Assembly (NCBI RefSeq): GCF_950101795.1
Contig: NZ_CATNLZ010000032.1
Span: forward strand, 481,928-545,927
Direction: 5' to 3'
Source: Nocardioides sp. T2.26MG-1
GTDB lineage: Bacteria > Actinomycetota > Actinomycetes > Propionibacteriales > Nocardioidaceae
DNA: 64,000 nucleotides
Position numbers and translations under genes: made by a program. Shown here in pieces: positions 25,236 through 33,357 of this stretch. The notes under the pieces were generated by a model. That model saw only the letters and a program-made list of their open reading frames with translations, did not search any database and was not told where the DNA came from. Positions within the stretch are counted from its first letter, which is position 1. Each line of letters begins with the position of its first letter.

Positions 25236-25259
25236 GAACCGCGTCTCCCGTGACAGAAT
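25232..25259 (+). promoter_or_regulatory. Promoter of the 6C-like small RNA
   Basis: TTGAGA (25232-25237) and CAGAAT (25254-25259) are spaced 16 bp, a near-consensus housekeeping promoter. The -35 overlaps the DUF3099 stop codon. Transcription would start at about 25266, just at the first hairpin of the C-loop RNA. Confidence 0.55.
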
Positions 25260-25261
25260 CA

Positions 25262-25340
25262 CCAACGCAAGCCGAGTCTCCCCCGTCTCGGTTGGCAGCG
25301 GTGCCGGACGGCTTCCCCCGTGGCTGTCCGGCACCGTTCT
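25262..25340 (+). ncRNA. 6C-type actinobacterial small RNA (two C-loop hairpins)
   Basis: Two consecutive hairpins each expose a run of five cytosines ending CCCCCGT. Hairpin 1: CCGAG (25272-25276) pairs CTCGG (25287-25291), with flanking CCAA/TTGG pairing. Hairpin 2: CGGTGCCGGAC (25299-25309) pairs GTCCGGCACCG (25326-25336), extended by three pairs, then TTCT. Two stem-loops with C-rich loops define the 6C RNA known across actinobacteria, including M. tuberculosis, where the C-loops base-pair to G-rich mRNA sites. Here the loops have five rather than six Cs. It could alternatively act as a leader of the following gene. Confidence 0.72.
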
Positions 25341-25359
25341 CATGTGCTGGAGGAGCACC

Positions 25360-25587
25360 GTGACCGATCCGCAGCCCGGCCCGCTCGACGACCAGACCGA
25401 GGCGGAGGCGACCTGTTCGGCCAGGGGCTGCCAGGCCCCGGCGACCTGGCAGCTGCTCTGGAACAACCCCAAGCTGCACACGCCGGACCGGCGGAAGGTG
25501 TGGCTCTCCTGCGACGACCACCGTCAGCAGCTCATCGACTTCCTCGGCAAGCGGGCGTTCCTCAAGGACGTCGTCCCGCACGTCTGA
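25360..25587 (+). CDS. Small conserved actinobacterial protein with Cys/His motif
   Basis: The 75-residue protein has CSARGCQAPATWQLLWNNPKLHTP and a later SCDDHRQQL. Two Cys near residue 18-23 plus a Cys and His near 50-53 could form a zinc site. Homologues are sometimes mislabelled acetone carboxylase; nothing here supports that activity. GTG 25360 has GGAGGAG 5-11 nt upstream and follows the 6C-like RNA. The upstream in-frame ATG (25342) is less well placed. Confidence 0.75.
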   Translation: MTDPQPGPLDDQTEAEATCSARGCQAPATWQLLWNNPKLHTPDRRKVWLSCDDHRQQLIDFLGKRAFLKDVVPHV

Positions 25588-25595
25588 CGAGCCGG

Positions 25596-26597
25596 TCAGC
25601 CCCCGATGGCTGACATCGGACGGTCGGGCTGGAGGAACGTCGGGTCGTCGATCCCGTGACCTGCGCGCTTGCCGCGCATGGCGACCACCCAGCGCTCGGC
25701 GATCACCTCGTCGGAGGCGCCGGCGCGCAGAGCCGTGCGCAGGTCGGACTCCTCGCGCGCGAACAGGCAGTTGCGCACCTGGCCGTCGGCCGTGAGCCGC
25801 ACCCGGTCGCAGTCGCCGCAGAACGGCCGGGTGACCGACGCGATCACACCCACGGTCGCGGGGCCGCCGTCGACGGTGAACAGCTCGGCCGGAGCGCTCC
25901 CGCGCGGCTCCGCGGCCGGGACGAGGTCGAACTCGCGCTCGAGGTGTTCGAAGATCTCGTCGGCGGTCACCATCTGCTCGCGGTTCCACACGTGCTGCGC
26001 GTCCAGCGGCATCTGCTCGATGAACCGCAGCTGGTAGCCCTCGGCGATCGCCCAGCGCAGCAGCTCGGCTGCCTCGTGGTCGTTCTGGCCGCGCATCAGC
26101 ACCGCGTTCACCTTCACCGGCCCGAGACCGGCGGCACGCGCCGCGGCGAGCCCCTCGAGCACGTCGTGCAGGCGGTCGCGCCGGGTGATGGCGTGGAAGG
26201 TCTCGCGCCGGATGCTGTCCAGGCTGACGTTGACCCGGTCGAGGCCGGCCTCGGCGAGGGCGCCCGCGACCCGAGCCAGGCCGAGCGCGTTGGTGGTCAG
26301 CGAGGTCTCCACGGTCGGGTCGATCTCGTGGGTACGCCGCACGATGTCGACCAGTCCGCGGCGCACCAGCGGCTCGCCGCCGGTGAAGCGGACCTCGCGG
26401 ATGCCGAGCAGCTCCACCCCGATCCGGATCAGTCGCACGACCTCGTCATCGGTGAGCACCGAGTCGTCGGGCAGCCAGTCCAGCCCCTCGGCCGGCATGC
26501 AGTAGGAGCAGCGGAGGTTGCACCGGTCGGTCAGCGAGACGCGCAGGTCGGTGGCGACCCGCCCGTAGCGGTCCGAGAGCGGTCTCGTGTGCGGCAC
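25596..26597 (-). CDS. moaA: GTP 3',8-cyclase MoaA
   Basis: The 333-residue radical-SAM enzyme has CNLRCSYC (Cys26, Cys30, Cys33, first 4Fe-4S cluster), the C-terminal cluster motif PFCGDCDRVRLTADGQVRNCLF, and the C-terminal Gly-Gly required for activation by MoaC partners (ends MSAIGG). It converts GTP to 3',8-cyclo-7,8-dihydro-GTP, the first step of molybdenum cofactor synthesis. No other moa gene is adjacent. Confidence 0.95.
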   Translation of the reverse strand: MPHTRPLSDRYGRVATDLRVSLTDRCNLRCSYCMPAEGLDWLPDDSVLTDDEVVRLIRIGVELLGIREVRFTGGEPLVRRGLVDIVRRTHEIDPTVETSLTTNALGLARVAGALAEAGLDRVNVSLDSIRRETFHAITRRDRLHDVLEGLAAARAAGLGPVKVNAVLMRGQNDHEAAELLRWAIAEGYQLRFIEQMPLDAQHVWNREQMVTADEIFEHLEREFDLVPAAEPRGSAPAELFTVDGGPATVGVIASVTRPFCGDCDRVRLTADGQVRNCLFAREESDLRTALRAGASDEVIAERWVVAMRGKRAGHGIDDPTFLQPDRPMSAIGG

Positions 26598-26641
26598 CCC
26601 TGCAGTCTAAGCAGATGGGGTCTGCCGGATAGCCTCGGTGA

Positions 26642-27625
26642 GTGCGGTCGTTGCGGTTCCTGCTCAGTCGGCGGTGGCTGCTGTTCGCGCTCGTGGTGGT
26701 CATCCTGTGCTCCGCCGCCTGGTGGCTGGGCGAGTGGCAGTTCCACCGGCTCGCCGACCGCAAGGACCGCAACGCGGTGGTCCGCACCAACGAGGACCGG
26801 CCTCCCGCGCCGGTCGACGAGGTTCTCGCGCCGGGCCGCGCGGTCGCCGAGGACGACGAGTGGCGGGTGGTCACGGCGACCGGCACCTATGACACCGCTG
26901 ACACCGTGATCGTGCGGTACCGGACGCGTGACGGTGCCTCGGGCATCGACGTCGTGGTGCCGCTCGTGACGGGCGACGGCACCGCGCTGCTGGTCGACCG
27001 GGGCTGGACCGCCGCCGACAACAAGGGGGCCGGGCCCGAGGACGTCCCTCCCCCACCCGACGGCGAGGTGACGGTCCAGGGCTGGGTGCGCAGCGACGCC
27101 GAGGGCGACAGCACAGCGGTCGACGACCACTCGACCCGAGCGATCTCCAGCGAGCGGATCGGTGAGGAGCTCGGGCGCACCGTGTACGGCGGCTTCGTCG
27201 AGCTGAAGACCGAGGACGGGCGGCCGGCCACCGGGCTCGAGCCGGTCGAGCTGCCCGAGCTGAACAACGGTCCCCACTTCTTCTACGGGCTGCAGTGGTG
27301 GTTCTTCGGAGTCCTCGCGGCGTTCGGCTTCTGCTACCTGGCCTTCGACGAATGGCGCAGCCGCCAGCGCGGCGAGCAGCCTGCGCAGGTCAGCGCCGGC
27401 GCCGACCGCTCGCAGCGCCGGGCAGCGAGGACCGCGCGCAAGCAGGCCGTGCGCGCGGCGTACGAGAGGGCCTGGGAGGCGGAGCGCCGGCAACGGGCCC
27501 GGCAGCAGGATCAGAGCGCGCGGAGCATGCCGCCGTCGACCGGCAGCATCGATCCCGAGACGAACGACGCGGCCGGGGAGAGCAGGAACGCCGCCACCCG
27601 GCCGAACTCCTCCGGCACGCCGTAG
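26642..27625 (+). CDS. SURF1-family cytochrome oxidase assembly protein
   Basis: The 327-residue protein has an N-terminal helix (WLLFALVVVILCSAAWWLGEWQFHRL), the central soluble domain (TGTYDTADTVIVRYRTRDGASGIDVVVPLVTGDG, LLVDRGW), a C-terminal helix (FFYGLQWWFFGVLAAFGFCYLAFDEW) and a basic tail. SURF1 assists heme insertion into cytochrome oxidase. A GTG start follows TAGCCT by 6-7 nt (leaderless). Its last 38 codons overlap the convergent SDR gene. This tail is low-complexity, so the overlap probably tolerates mutation. Confidence 0.9.
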   Translation: MRSLRFLLSRRWLLFALVVVILCSAAWWLGEWQFHRLADRKDRNAVVRTNEDRPPAPVDEVLAPGRAVAEDDEWRVVTATGTYDTADTVIVRYRTRDGASGIDVVVPLVTGDGTALLVDRGWTAADNKGAGPEDVPPPPDGEVTVQGWVRSDAEGDSTAVDDHSTRAISSERIGEELGRTVYGGFVELKTEDGRPATGLEPVELPELNNGPHFFYGLQWWFFGVLAAFGFCYLAFDEWRSRQRGEQPAQVSAGADRSQRRAARTARKQAVRAAYERAWEAERRQRARQQDQSARSMPPSTGSIDPETNDAAGESRNAATRPNSSGTP

Positions 27626-28266
27626 CGGCGCAGCGGGATCGTCGCGACGGCCGCGACCCGGGCGGCCTCGGGATCGCCGGACGCCGCGTCCAGCTCGGCC
27701 ACCCGCTCGGTGCCGACCCGCCCCGGCAGCAGGCCGTTCACCCGGATGCCGCGGGGGCCGAGCTCGTCGGCCAGCGTCTTCGCCACCATCGCCAGCCCGG
27801 GACGCAGACCGTTCGAGATCGCGAGATCGGCCAGCGGCGCCCGCACGCTCGAGGACAGCACGAACGCGATCGAGCCTCCCGGCGGCAGCACCGCGGCGAC
27901 CTCCCGGGCCAGCCGCACCGCGCCCAGGAAGACCGACGCGAAGGCCGCTGTCCACTCGTCGTCGGTGACCTCGGTGACCGCGCCCTTCGGCGGACCGCCG
28001 ACGCTGATCAGCGCGCCGTCGACCCGCCCCCAGCGCTGCCGCGCGGCCGCGATCAACCGGCCGGGCGTGTCCGGGTCGGCGTTGTCGCCGACGATCCCCT
28101 GGGCCCGGTCGCCGAGGTCGGCGACCGCGCGCTCCACCGTGTCGCGCGTGCGGCTCGACAGGACGACCCGGGCGCCCTCGGCGATCAGCACGTCCGCGGT
28201 CGCGCGGCCCAGCCCTCGGGCCCCGCCCGTGACGAGGTAGACGCGGTCGGCGAGGTCGAGGTCCAT
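27511..28266 (-). CDS. SDR-family oxidoreductase
   Basis: The 251-residue SDR has TGGARGLGRATADVL, and ends FVSGSMLPVDGGMLRAL. The usual YxxxK is changed: the segment around residue 155 reads LAISNGLRPGLAMVAKTLADELG, with no catalytic Tyr before the Lys. This may be a divergent or non-classical SDR. The start is supported by TACGCT 6 nt upstream. It converges on SURF1 with a 115-bp overlap. Confidence 0.8.
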   Translation of the reverse strand: MDLDLADRVYLVTGGARGLGRATADVLIAEGARVVLSSRTRDTVERAVADLGDRAQGIVGDNADPDTPGRLIAAARQRWGRVDGALISVGGPPKGAVTEVTDDEWTAAFASVFLGAVRLAREVAAVLPPGGSIAFVLSSSVRAPLADLAISNGLRPGLAMVAKTLADELGPRGIRVNGLLPGRVGTERVAELDAASGDPEAARVAAVATIPLRRYGVPEEFGRVAAFLLSPAASFVSGSMLPVDGGMLRAL

Positions 28267-28287
28267 GCGGCGAGCGTAAGGGGCGGG

Positions 28288-30171
28288 TCAGACGGGCGCG
28301 GGCGGCTGGTCCTCGATGAACTGGGTGCGGTAGAGGTCGGCGTAGAGCCCGCCGCTGGCCAGCAGCTCGGCGTGCGTGCCGGACTGGACGATCCGGCCCT
28401 CGTCGAGCACGAGGATCTGGTCGGCGTTGCGGACGGTCGAGAGGCGGTGCGCGATGACCAGCGAGGTGCGCCCCTCGAGCGCCGCGTCGAGGGCCCGCTG
28501 GACGGCCGCCTCCGACTCGCTGTCGAGGTGGGCGGTCGCCTCGTCGAGCACCACGATCGCGGGCGCCTTGAGGAGCAGCCGGCCGATCGCCAGCCGCTGG
28601 CGCTCACCGCCGGAGAGCCGGTAGCCGCGGTCGCCCACGACGGTGTCGAGGCCGTCGGGGAGCGACCTGATCAGGGCGGCGATCTGGGCGGCCTCGAGCG
28701 CGGCCCACACCTCGGGGTCGCTCGCGCCGGGCCGGGCGTAGAGCAGGTTGGCGCGGATCGTGTCGTGGAACATGTGGGCGTCCTGGGTGACGTAGCCGAC
28801 GACGTCCTCCAGGGACTGCAGGGTGACGTCGCGTACGTCGTGCCCGCCGACGCGCACGGCTCCGGCGCCGACGTCGTAGAGCCGGGCGACCAGGTGGGTG
28901 ATCGTCGTCTTCCCGGCACCGGAGGGGCCGACCAGGGCCACCATCTGCCCGGGCTCGGCGGTGAAGGTGATGTCGGTGAGGACCGGCCCCGAGTCGCGTG
29001 ACTCGGTGCGGGCGACGACCTCGAGCGACGCCAGCGAGATCTCGTCGGCGCGTGGGTAGGCGAAGGCCACGTGGTCGAACTCCAGCCGGGCCGCGGTGCG
29101 GGGCAGGACGACCGCGTCGGGCCGCTCCTGGATCAGCGACGGCAGGTCGAGGACCTCGAAGACCCGTTCGAAGCTGACCAGCGCGGTCATCACGTCGATG
29201 CGCACGTTGGACAGGCTCTGCAGCGGCCCCAGCAGTCGCAGCAGGAGGGTCGCGAGCGCGATGACGGTGCCGACGGTGAGGGTCTTGTCGACGGCCAAGT
29301 GCCCGCCGACACCGTAGACGAGCGCGGTCGCCAGCGCCGGGACCGCCATCATCGTGGCCCCGAAGACCCGGGTGAGCAGCGAGATCCGCACGCCGAGATC
29401 GCGCACCCGAGCGGCCTTGGACGCGAACAGCGCGTCCTCGTCGCTGCGGCGCCCGAAGAGCTTGAGCAGCATCGCGCCGCCGACGTTGAAGCGCTCGGTC
29501 ATCGCGTTGCCCATGTCGGCGTTGCCGTCCATCTGGTCGCGGGTCAGTCCGGCGAGCCGGGCGCTCACCCAGCGCGACACGAGCACCAGCAGCGGGAAGA
29601 TCGCCAGGCAGAGCACGGTCACCTGCCAGCTCAGCGCCAGCATCGTGATGCCGACCACGATCACCGAGATGGTGCTCGCCACGGTGGTGGACAGGGTGGA
29701 GGTGAAGGCGCGCTGGGCGCCGATCACGTCGTTGTTGAGACGGGAGACCAGGGCACCGGTCTGGGTGCGGGTGAAGAACGCCAGCGACTGGCGCTGGACG
29801 TGGCCGAACACCTTGGTGCGCAGGTCGTAGATCAGGCCCTCACCGATGCGCGAGGAGAGCCAGCCCTCACCCACGGCCAGCACCGCGCTGACGAGAGCGG
29901 TCGCCGCCATGGCGAGCGCCAGCAGCGTGATGAGCCCGTGGTCGCCGCCCCTGATGCCGTCGTCGATGATGTGCTTGGCGAGCAGCGGGGTCACGACGAC
30001 CATGCCGGCGTCGATGACGGTCAGCACCAGGAAGACCGCGATCAGCCGGCGGTGGGGGCGCGCGAACCCGAGCACCCGGCGGACGGTCCCGCGCTCGATG
30101 CGGTTGTGGACCACGCTGCGGTCCGATCTCAGCAGCCGCCAGGCGGCGCCACCGCCGTGCATTCCCGACAC
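28288..30171 (-). CDS. ABC exporter (fused membrane and ATPase domains)
   Basis: The 627-residue half-transporter has six membrane helices (about residues 40-330) and a C-terminal ATPase domain: Walker A GPSGAGKTT, signature LSGGERQRLAI, Walker B IVVLDEATAHLD, and the H-loop in VIAHRLST. This is the MdlB/MsbA-like exporter layout that works as a homodimer or with a partner. Its substrate is unknown. The GTG start has GGAGG 5 nt upstream, and the enoyl-CoA hydratase gene ends 18 bp before it. Confidence 0.92.
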   Translation of the reverse strand: MSGMHGGGAAWRLLRSDRSVVHNRIERGTVRRVLGFARPHRRLIAVFLVLTVIDAGMVVVTPLLAKHIIDDGIRGGDHGLITLLALAMAATALVSAVLAVGEGWLSSRIGEGLIYDLRTKVFGHVQRQSLAFFTRTQTGALVSRLNNDVIGAQRAFTSTLSTTVASTISVIVVGITMLALSWQVTVLCLAIFPLLVLVSRWVSARLAGLTRDQMDGNADMGNAMTERFNVGGAMLLKLFGRRSDEDALFASKAARVRDLGVRISLLTRVFGATMMAVPALATALVYGVGGHLAVDKTLTVGTVIALATLLLRLLGPLQSLSNVRIDVMTALVSFERVFEVLDLPSLIQERPDAVVLPRTAARLEFDHVAFAYPRADEISLASLEVVARTESRDSGPVLTDITFTAEPGQMVALVGPSGAGKTTITHLVARLYDVGAGAVRVGGHDVRDVTLQSLEDVVGYVTQDAHMFHDTIRANLLYARPGASDPEVWAALEAAQIAALIRSLPDGLDTVVGDRGYRLSGGERQRLAIGRLLLKAPAIVVLDEATAHLDSESEAAVQRALDAALEGRTSLVIAHRLSTVRNADQILVLDEGRIVQSGTHAELLASGGLYADLYRTQFIEDQPPAPV

Positions 30172-30189
30172 GTCTGCCTCCTGTTGCTC

Positions 30190-30987
30190 CTATTGCTGCC
30201 CGGCCCCCATCAGTGCCGCCAGCTCCCGGAACCTCCGGGTCTGCGCCTCGCGCTCGAGGCGCCGCTGCTCGTCGAGGCTACGGTCCGCCGCCCCCTGGAG
30301 CAGCGCCTTGGTCTCGGTGACCGCGCCGGCCAGCGGGGCCGTGAGCGCGCCGACGAGGTCGGCGACGGTCGCGTCCAGCTCGTCGGCGGGTACGGCGGTC
30401 AGCGCGAGCCCGATGCCCACGGCCTCGTCGGCCCCGACCATCCGGGCGGTCGCGCAGATCTCCAGCGCTCTCGCGTAGCCAACGCACTCGACCAGCGGCT
30501 TTGTTCCCGTCAGGTCGGGGACCAGGCCGAGCGCGGACTCCTTCATGCACAGCTGGGCGTCGTCGGCGAGCACCCGCAGGTCGCAGGAGAGCGCCAGCTG
30601 GAACCCGGCGCCGATCGCGTAGCCCTGGACCGCGGCGACCGAGACGAACCGCGGGTCGCGCAGGAACGTGAACCCCTGCTGGTAGGCGTCGATCGTCGCC
30701 GAGACCTCGGCGTCGGAGAGCGCCAGCAGCCCGGCCACCGACTCCTCCCCCGACGCGTTCGTCGGGTCGAGCATCGACCGGTCGAGGCCCGCCGAGAACG
30801 ACTGCCCCGATCCCCGGACCACGACCACCCGCACGTCGTCCGGGATCTGAGCGCCGAGGTCGGCCAGAGCCCGCCACATGGTCGGCGTCTGCGCGTTGCG
30901 GACCTCGGGCCGGTGCAGGGTGATGGTCGCGACCGCACCCTCGACGTCGTACGTCAGGCCGGCAGCGAGCAGGGTGTCAGCATCCAT
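30190..30987 (-). CDS. Enoyl-CoA hydratase/isomerase family protein
   Basis: The 265-residue crotonase-fold protein has VVRGSGQSFSAGLD (oxyanion hole), VQGYAIGAGFQLALSCDLRVLADD and MKESALGLVPDLTGTKPLVECVG. A Glu near residue 145 fits the hydratase acid/base. It acts on CoA thioesters, probably in fatty-acid degradation. ATG 30987 is chosen because TAGGGT ends 7 nt upstream; the in-frame GTG at 30996 lies inside this -10 element. Confidence 0.88.
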   Translation of the reverse strand: MDADTLLAAGLTYDVEGAVATITLHRPEVRNAQTPTMWRALADLGAQIPDDVRVVVVRGSGQSFSAGLDRSMLDPTNASGEESVAGLLALSDAEVSATIDAYQQGFTFLRDPRFVSVAAVQGYAIGAGFQLALSCDLRVLADDAQLCMKESALGLVPDLTGTKPLVECVGYARALEICATARMVGADEAVGIGLALTAVPADELDATVADLVGALTAPLAGAVTETKALLQGAADRSLDEQRRLEREAQTRRFRELAALMGAGQQ

Positions 30988-31008
30988 GCTGCGCACCCTA
31001 GTGTCGGG

Positions 31009-31590
31009 TCAGTCCGCGCCCTCCAGCCGGTCGGCGAGGGAGGCTCCGTCGAGCTCGGTCAGGGTCGCGCGGGCCAGGGCCAGCGCACGCGGCGCGGGCG
31101 GCCGCTCGCCGAGCAGGTCGAGCTGGTGGATGACGTCCTCGACCGCCCAGACGGCCAGGAAGTCGCCGGCCGTGAACACGTGACGCTGCCACAGGTGGTG
31201 CCCGTCGGCGCAGCCGGTGGCACCGCGCACCACGGCCTCGGCGACGTCGTGCATCTGCTCGCGGGCCGAGTCGGGTCGCGCGTACGCCGTCGTGCGGCGT
31301 CGCTGCGCCAGGAGCTCGAGGAGCGGGTCACCCGCATCCTGCTCGTCGAAGGCCGGCCAGTACGACGCGGCGTCGACGGTGGATGGGCCGTCGACGGGCG
31401 ACACGAGGCCGCCGAGCATCTCCTGCCATCCGGCGACGACGTGCACGAGGACCTCGAGCCTGGTCCATCCGTGGCAGCGCGACGCACCGAGCAGCGACCA
31501 CTCGTCGAGGTCGTCCACGGCGGCGACGAACTCGTGCACCGACTCGACGAACGCCGTACGACCGGTCTCCAGATCCACCGTGAGGGCCAT
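31009..31590 (-). CDS. Maleylpyruvate isomerase-like (DinB fold, mycothiol type) protein
   Basis: The 193-residue protein has CHGWTRLEVLVHVVAGWQEML (first His ligand) and FLAVWAVEDVIHQLDLLGE (further His), matching the MDMPI N-terminal four-helix DinB fold used by mycothiol-dependent enzymes in actinobacteria. The catalytic role is unknown. TAGAGT ends 6 nt before the ATG. Confidence 0.8.
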   Translation of the reverse strand: MALTVDLETGRTAFVESVHEFVAAVDDLDEWSLLGASRCHGWTRLEVLVHVVAGWQEMLGGLVSPVDGPSTVDAASYWPAFDEQDAGDPLLELLAQRRRTTAYARPDSAREQMHDVAEAVVRGATGCADGHHLWQRHVFTAGDFLAVWAVEDVIHQLDLLGERPPAPRALALARATLTELDGASLADRLEGAD

Positions 31591-31623
31591 GGGCTGACTC
31601 TAGAGGCGGCCGCGGACAGCCCG

Positions 31624-33222
31624 TCAGGCGAGCGACACCAGGTCGGCGTACTCCTCGTTCCAGAGGTCCTCGACGCCGTCGGGGAGGATCAGCACCCGGT
31701 CCGGCTCCAGGGCCAGCACCGCGCCCTCGTCGTGGGTGACCAGCACGATCGCGCCCTCGTAGGTGCGGATCGCGGCGAGCACCTCCTCCCGCGAGGCGGG
31801 GTCGAGGTTGTTGGTCGGCTCGTCGAGGAGCAGCACGTTGGCGCTCGAGACGACCAGCGCGGCGAGCGCCAGCCGGGTCTTCTCTCCACCCGAGAGCACC
31901 CGCGCGGGCTTGTGCGCGTCCTCGCCGGAGAACAGGAACGAGCCGAGCACCGACCGCGCCTCGGTGTCGGTCAGCTGCGGCGCCGCGCTCTGCATGTTCT
32001 CCAGCACGGTCCGGTCGACGTCGAGCGTCTCGTGCTCCTGGGCGTAGTAGCCGATCTTGAGGCCGTGCCCGGGCACGACGGCGCCGGTGTCGGGCTGGTC
32101 CACCCCGGCCAGGATCCGCAGGAGGGTGGTCTTGCCGGCGCCGTTGAGCCCGAGGATCACGACCCGCGAGCCCTTGTCGATCGCGAGGTCGACGTCGGTG
32201 AACACCTCCAGCGACCCGTACGACTTCGACAGCTCGGCGGCGGTGAGCGGCGTCTTGCCGCACGGCGCAGGGGCGGGGAACTTGATCCGCGCCACCTTGT
32301 CCGACTGACGCTCGCCCTCGACCCCGGCCAGCAGCTTCTCGGCGCGCTTGAGCATCGATTGTGCCGCCTGCGCCTTGGTGGCCTTGGCCCGCATCTTGTT
32401 GGCCTGGTCGGTCAGCGTCTTGGCCTTGTTCTCGGCGTTCATCCGCTCGCGCTTGCGGCGCTTCTCGTCGGTCTCTCGCTGGGTCAGGTAGGCCTTCCAG
32501 CCCATGTTGTAGACATCGATCTCGGCGCGGTTGGCGTCGAGGTGCAGCACCTTGTTGACCGTCGCCTCGAGCAGGCCGGTGTCGTGGCTGATCACGATCA
32601 GGCCGCCCCGGTGGGCCTTGAGGAAGTCGCGCAGCCAGACGATCGAGTCGGCGTCGAGGTGGTTGGTCGGCTCGTCCAGCAGCAGGGTCTCAGCACCGGA
32701 GAACAGGATCCGGGCCAGCTCGACCCGGCGGCGCTGTCCGCCGGAGAGGGTCTTGAGCGGCTGGTGCAGCACTCGCTCGTCGAGGCCGAGGTTGTGCGCG
32801 ATCTGCGCCGCCTCCGACTCGGCCGCGTAGCCGCCACCGGCGTGGAGCTCGGCGTCCGCACGCTCGTAGCGGCGCATCGCCTTGTCGCGGACGGCCGCGT
32901 CGTCACTGCCCATGTCGGCCTCGGCCTGGCGGAGCCGGCGTACGACCTCGTCGAGGCTGCGCGCGGAGAGGATCCGGTCGCGGGCGAGCACGTCCGGGTT
33001 GCCGATGCGGGGGTCCTGGGGCAGGTAGCCGACCTCACCGGTCGCCTGCACGGTCCCGGCAGCGGGCAGGGCCTCGCCCGCGAGGATCTTGGTGAGCGTG
33101 GTCTTGCCGGCGCCGTTGCGGCCGACCAGCCCGACCTTGTCGCCGGCGGCGACCCGGAAGCTGACGTTCTCCATGAGCAGGCGTGCGCCGGCCCGGACTT
33201 CCAGGTGGTGGGCGACGATCAT
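31624..33222 (-). CDS. ABC-F ATP-binding ribosome-associated protein
   Basis: The 532-residue protein holds two ATPase domains joined by a charged helical linker (about residues 240-300, MGWKAYLTQRETDEKRRKRER), with no membrane spans. Walker A: GRNGAGKTT and GLNGAGKTT. Signatures: LSGGQRRRVELAR and LSGGEKTRLALA. This is the ABC-F translation-factor design (EttA/Uup-like, some give antibiotic resistance). ATG 33222 is coupled by ATGA to a small upstream ORF. The linker is of housekeeping rather than clear antibiotic-resistance type. Confidence 0.92.
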   Translation of the reverse strand: MIVAHHLEVRAGARLLMENVSFRVAAGDKVGLVGRNGAGKTTLTKILAGEALPAAGTVQATGEVGYLPQDPRIGNPDVLARDRILSARSLDEVVRRLRQAEADMGSDDAAVRDKAMRRYERADAELHAGGGYAAESEAAQIAHNLGLDERVLHQPLKTLSGGQRRRVELARILFSGAETLLLDEPTNHLDADSIVWLRDFLKAHRGGLIVISHDTGLLEATVNKVLHLDANRAEIDVYNMGWKAYLTQRETDEKRRKRERMNAENKAKTLTDQANKMRAKATKAQAAQSMLKRAEKLLAGVEGERQSDKVARIKFPAPAPCGKTPLTAAELSKSYGSLEVFTDVDLAIDKGSRVVILGLNGAGKTTLLRILAGVDQPDTGAVVPGHGLKIGYYAQEHETLDVDRTVLENMQSAAPQLTDTEARSVLGSFLFSGEDAHKPARVLSGGEKTRLALAALVVSSANVLLLDEPTNNLDPASREEVLAAIRTYEGAIVLVTHDEGAVLALEPDRVLILPDGVEDLWNEEYADLVSLA

Positions 33223-33296
33223 GCGGGGTCCCCGCGGAAGCGTGAGGTGGAGGAGCCGAGCGGAGGAACCTCGCGGTTTCGTGGGGTGCAGATCAT
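33219..33296 (-). CDS. Leader mini-ORF from palindromic repeat, coupled to ABC-F
   Basis: This 25-residue ORF (begins MICTPRNREVPPLGSS) ends in the ATGA overlap with the ABC-F start. It is carried by a palindromic repeat whose arms (CCCCACGAAACCGCGAGG and CCTCACGCTTCCGCGGGG on the minus strand) match at 14 of 18 positions. Related copies are at 43807-43881 and 44210-44287. Translation is not proven. It could act as a regulatory leader, since ABC-F genes are often controlled by such peptides. Confidence 0.55.
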   Translation of the reverse strand: MICTPRNREVPPLGSSTSRFRGDPA

Positions 33297-33357
33297 GAGG
33301 ACTCGATCCTAGATGTGGGTACCGTCCACTCAGACATCGGCGACGCCAGGAGGACCC

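Noticed and set aside
25360..25587. Acetone carboxylase annotation for the small Cys/His protein
   Set aside because: At 75 residues with no carboxylase motif, the label carried by some homologues cannot be right. It is left as unknown.
27511..28266. Reading the SDR as a pseudogene because the catalytic Tyr seems absent
   Set aside because: The frame is intact over full length, its cofactor loop and C-terminus are conserved and it has its own -10 element. A divergent SDR is more likely.
29071..33312. Very long open frame (1413 codons) on the plus strand
   Set aside because: It is antisense to the ABC exporter, enoyl-CoA hydratase, DinB protein and ABC-F genes, has no domain pattern and is His/Gly/Arg-rich, as expected for a GC-rich shadow frame.
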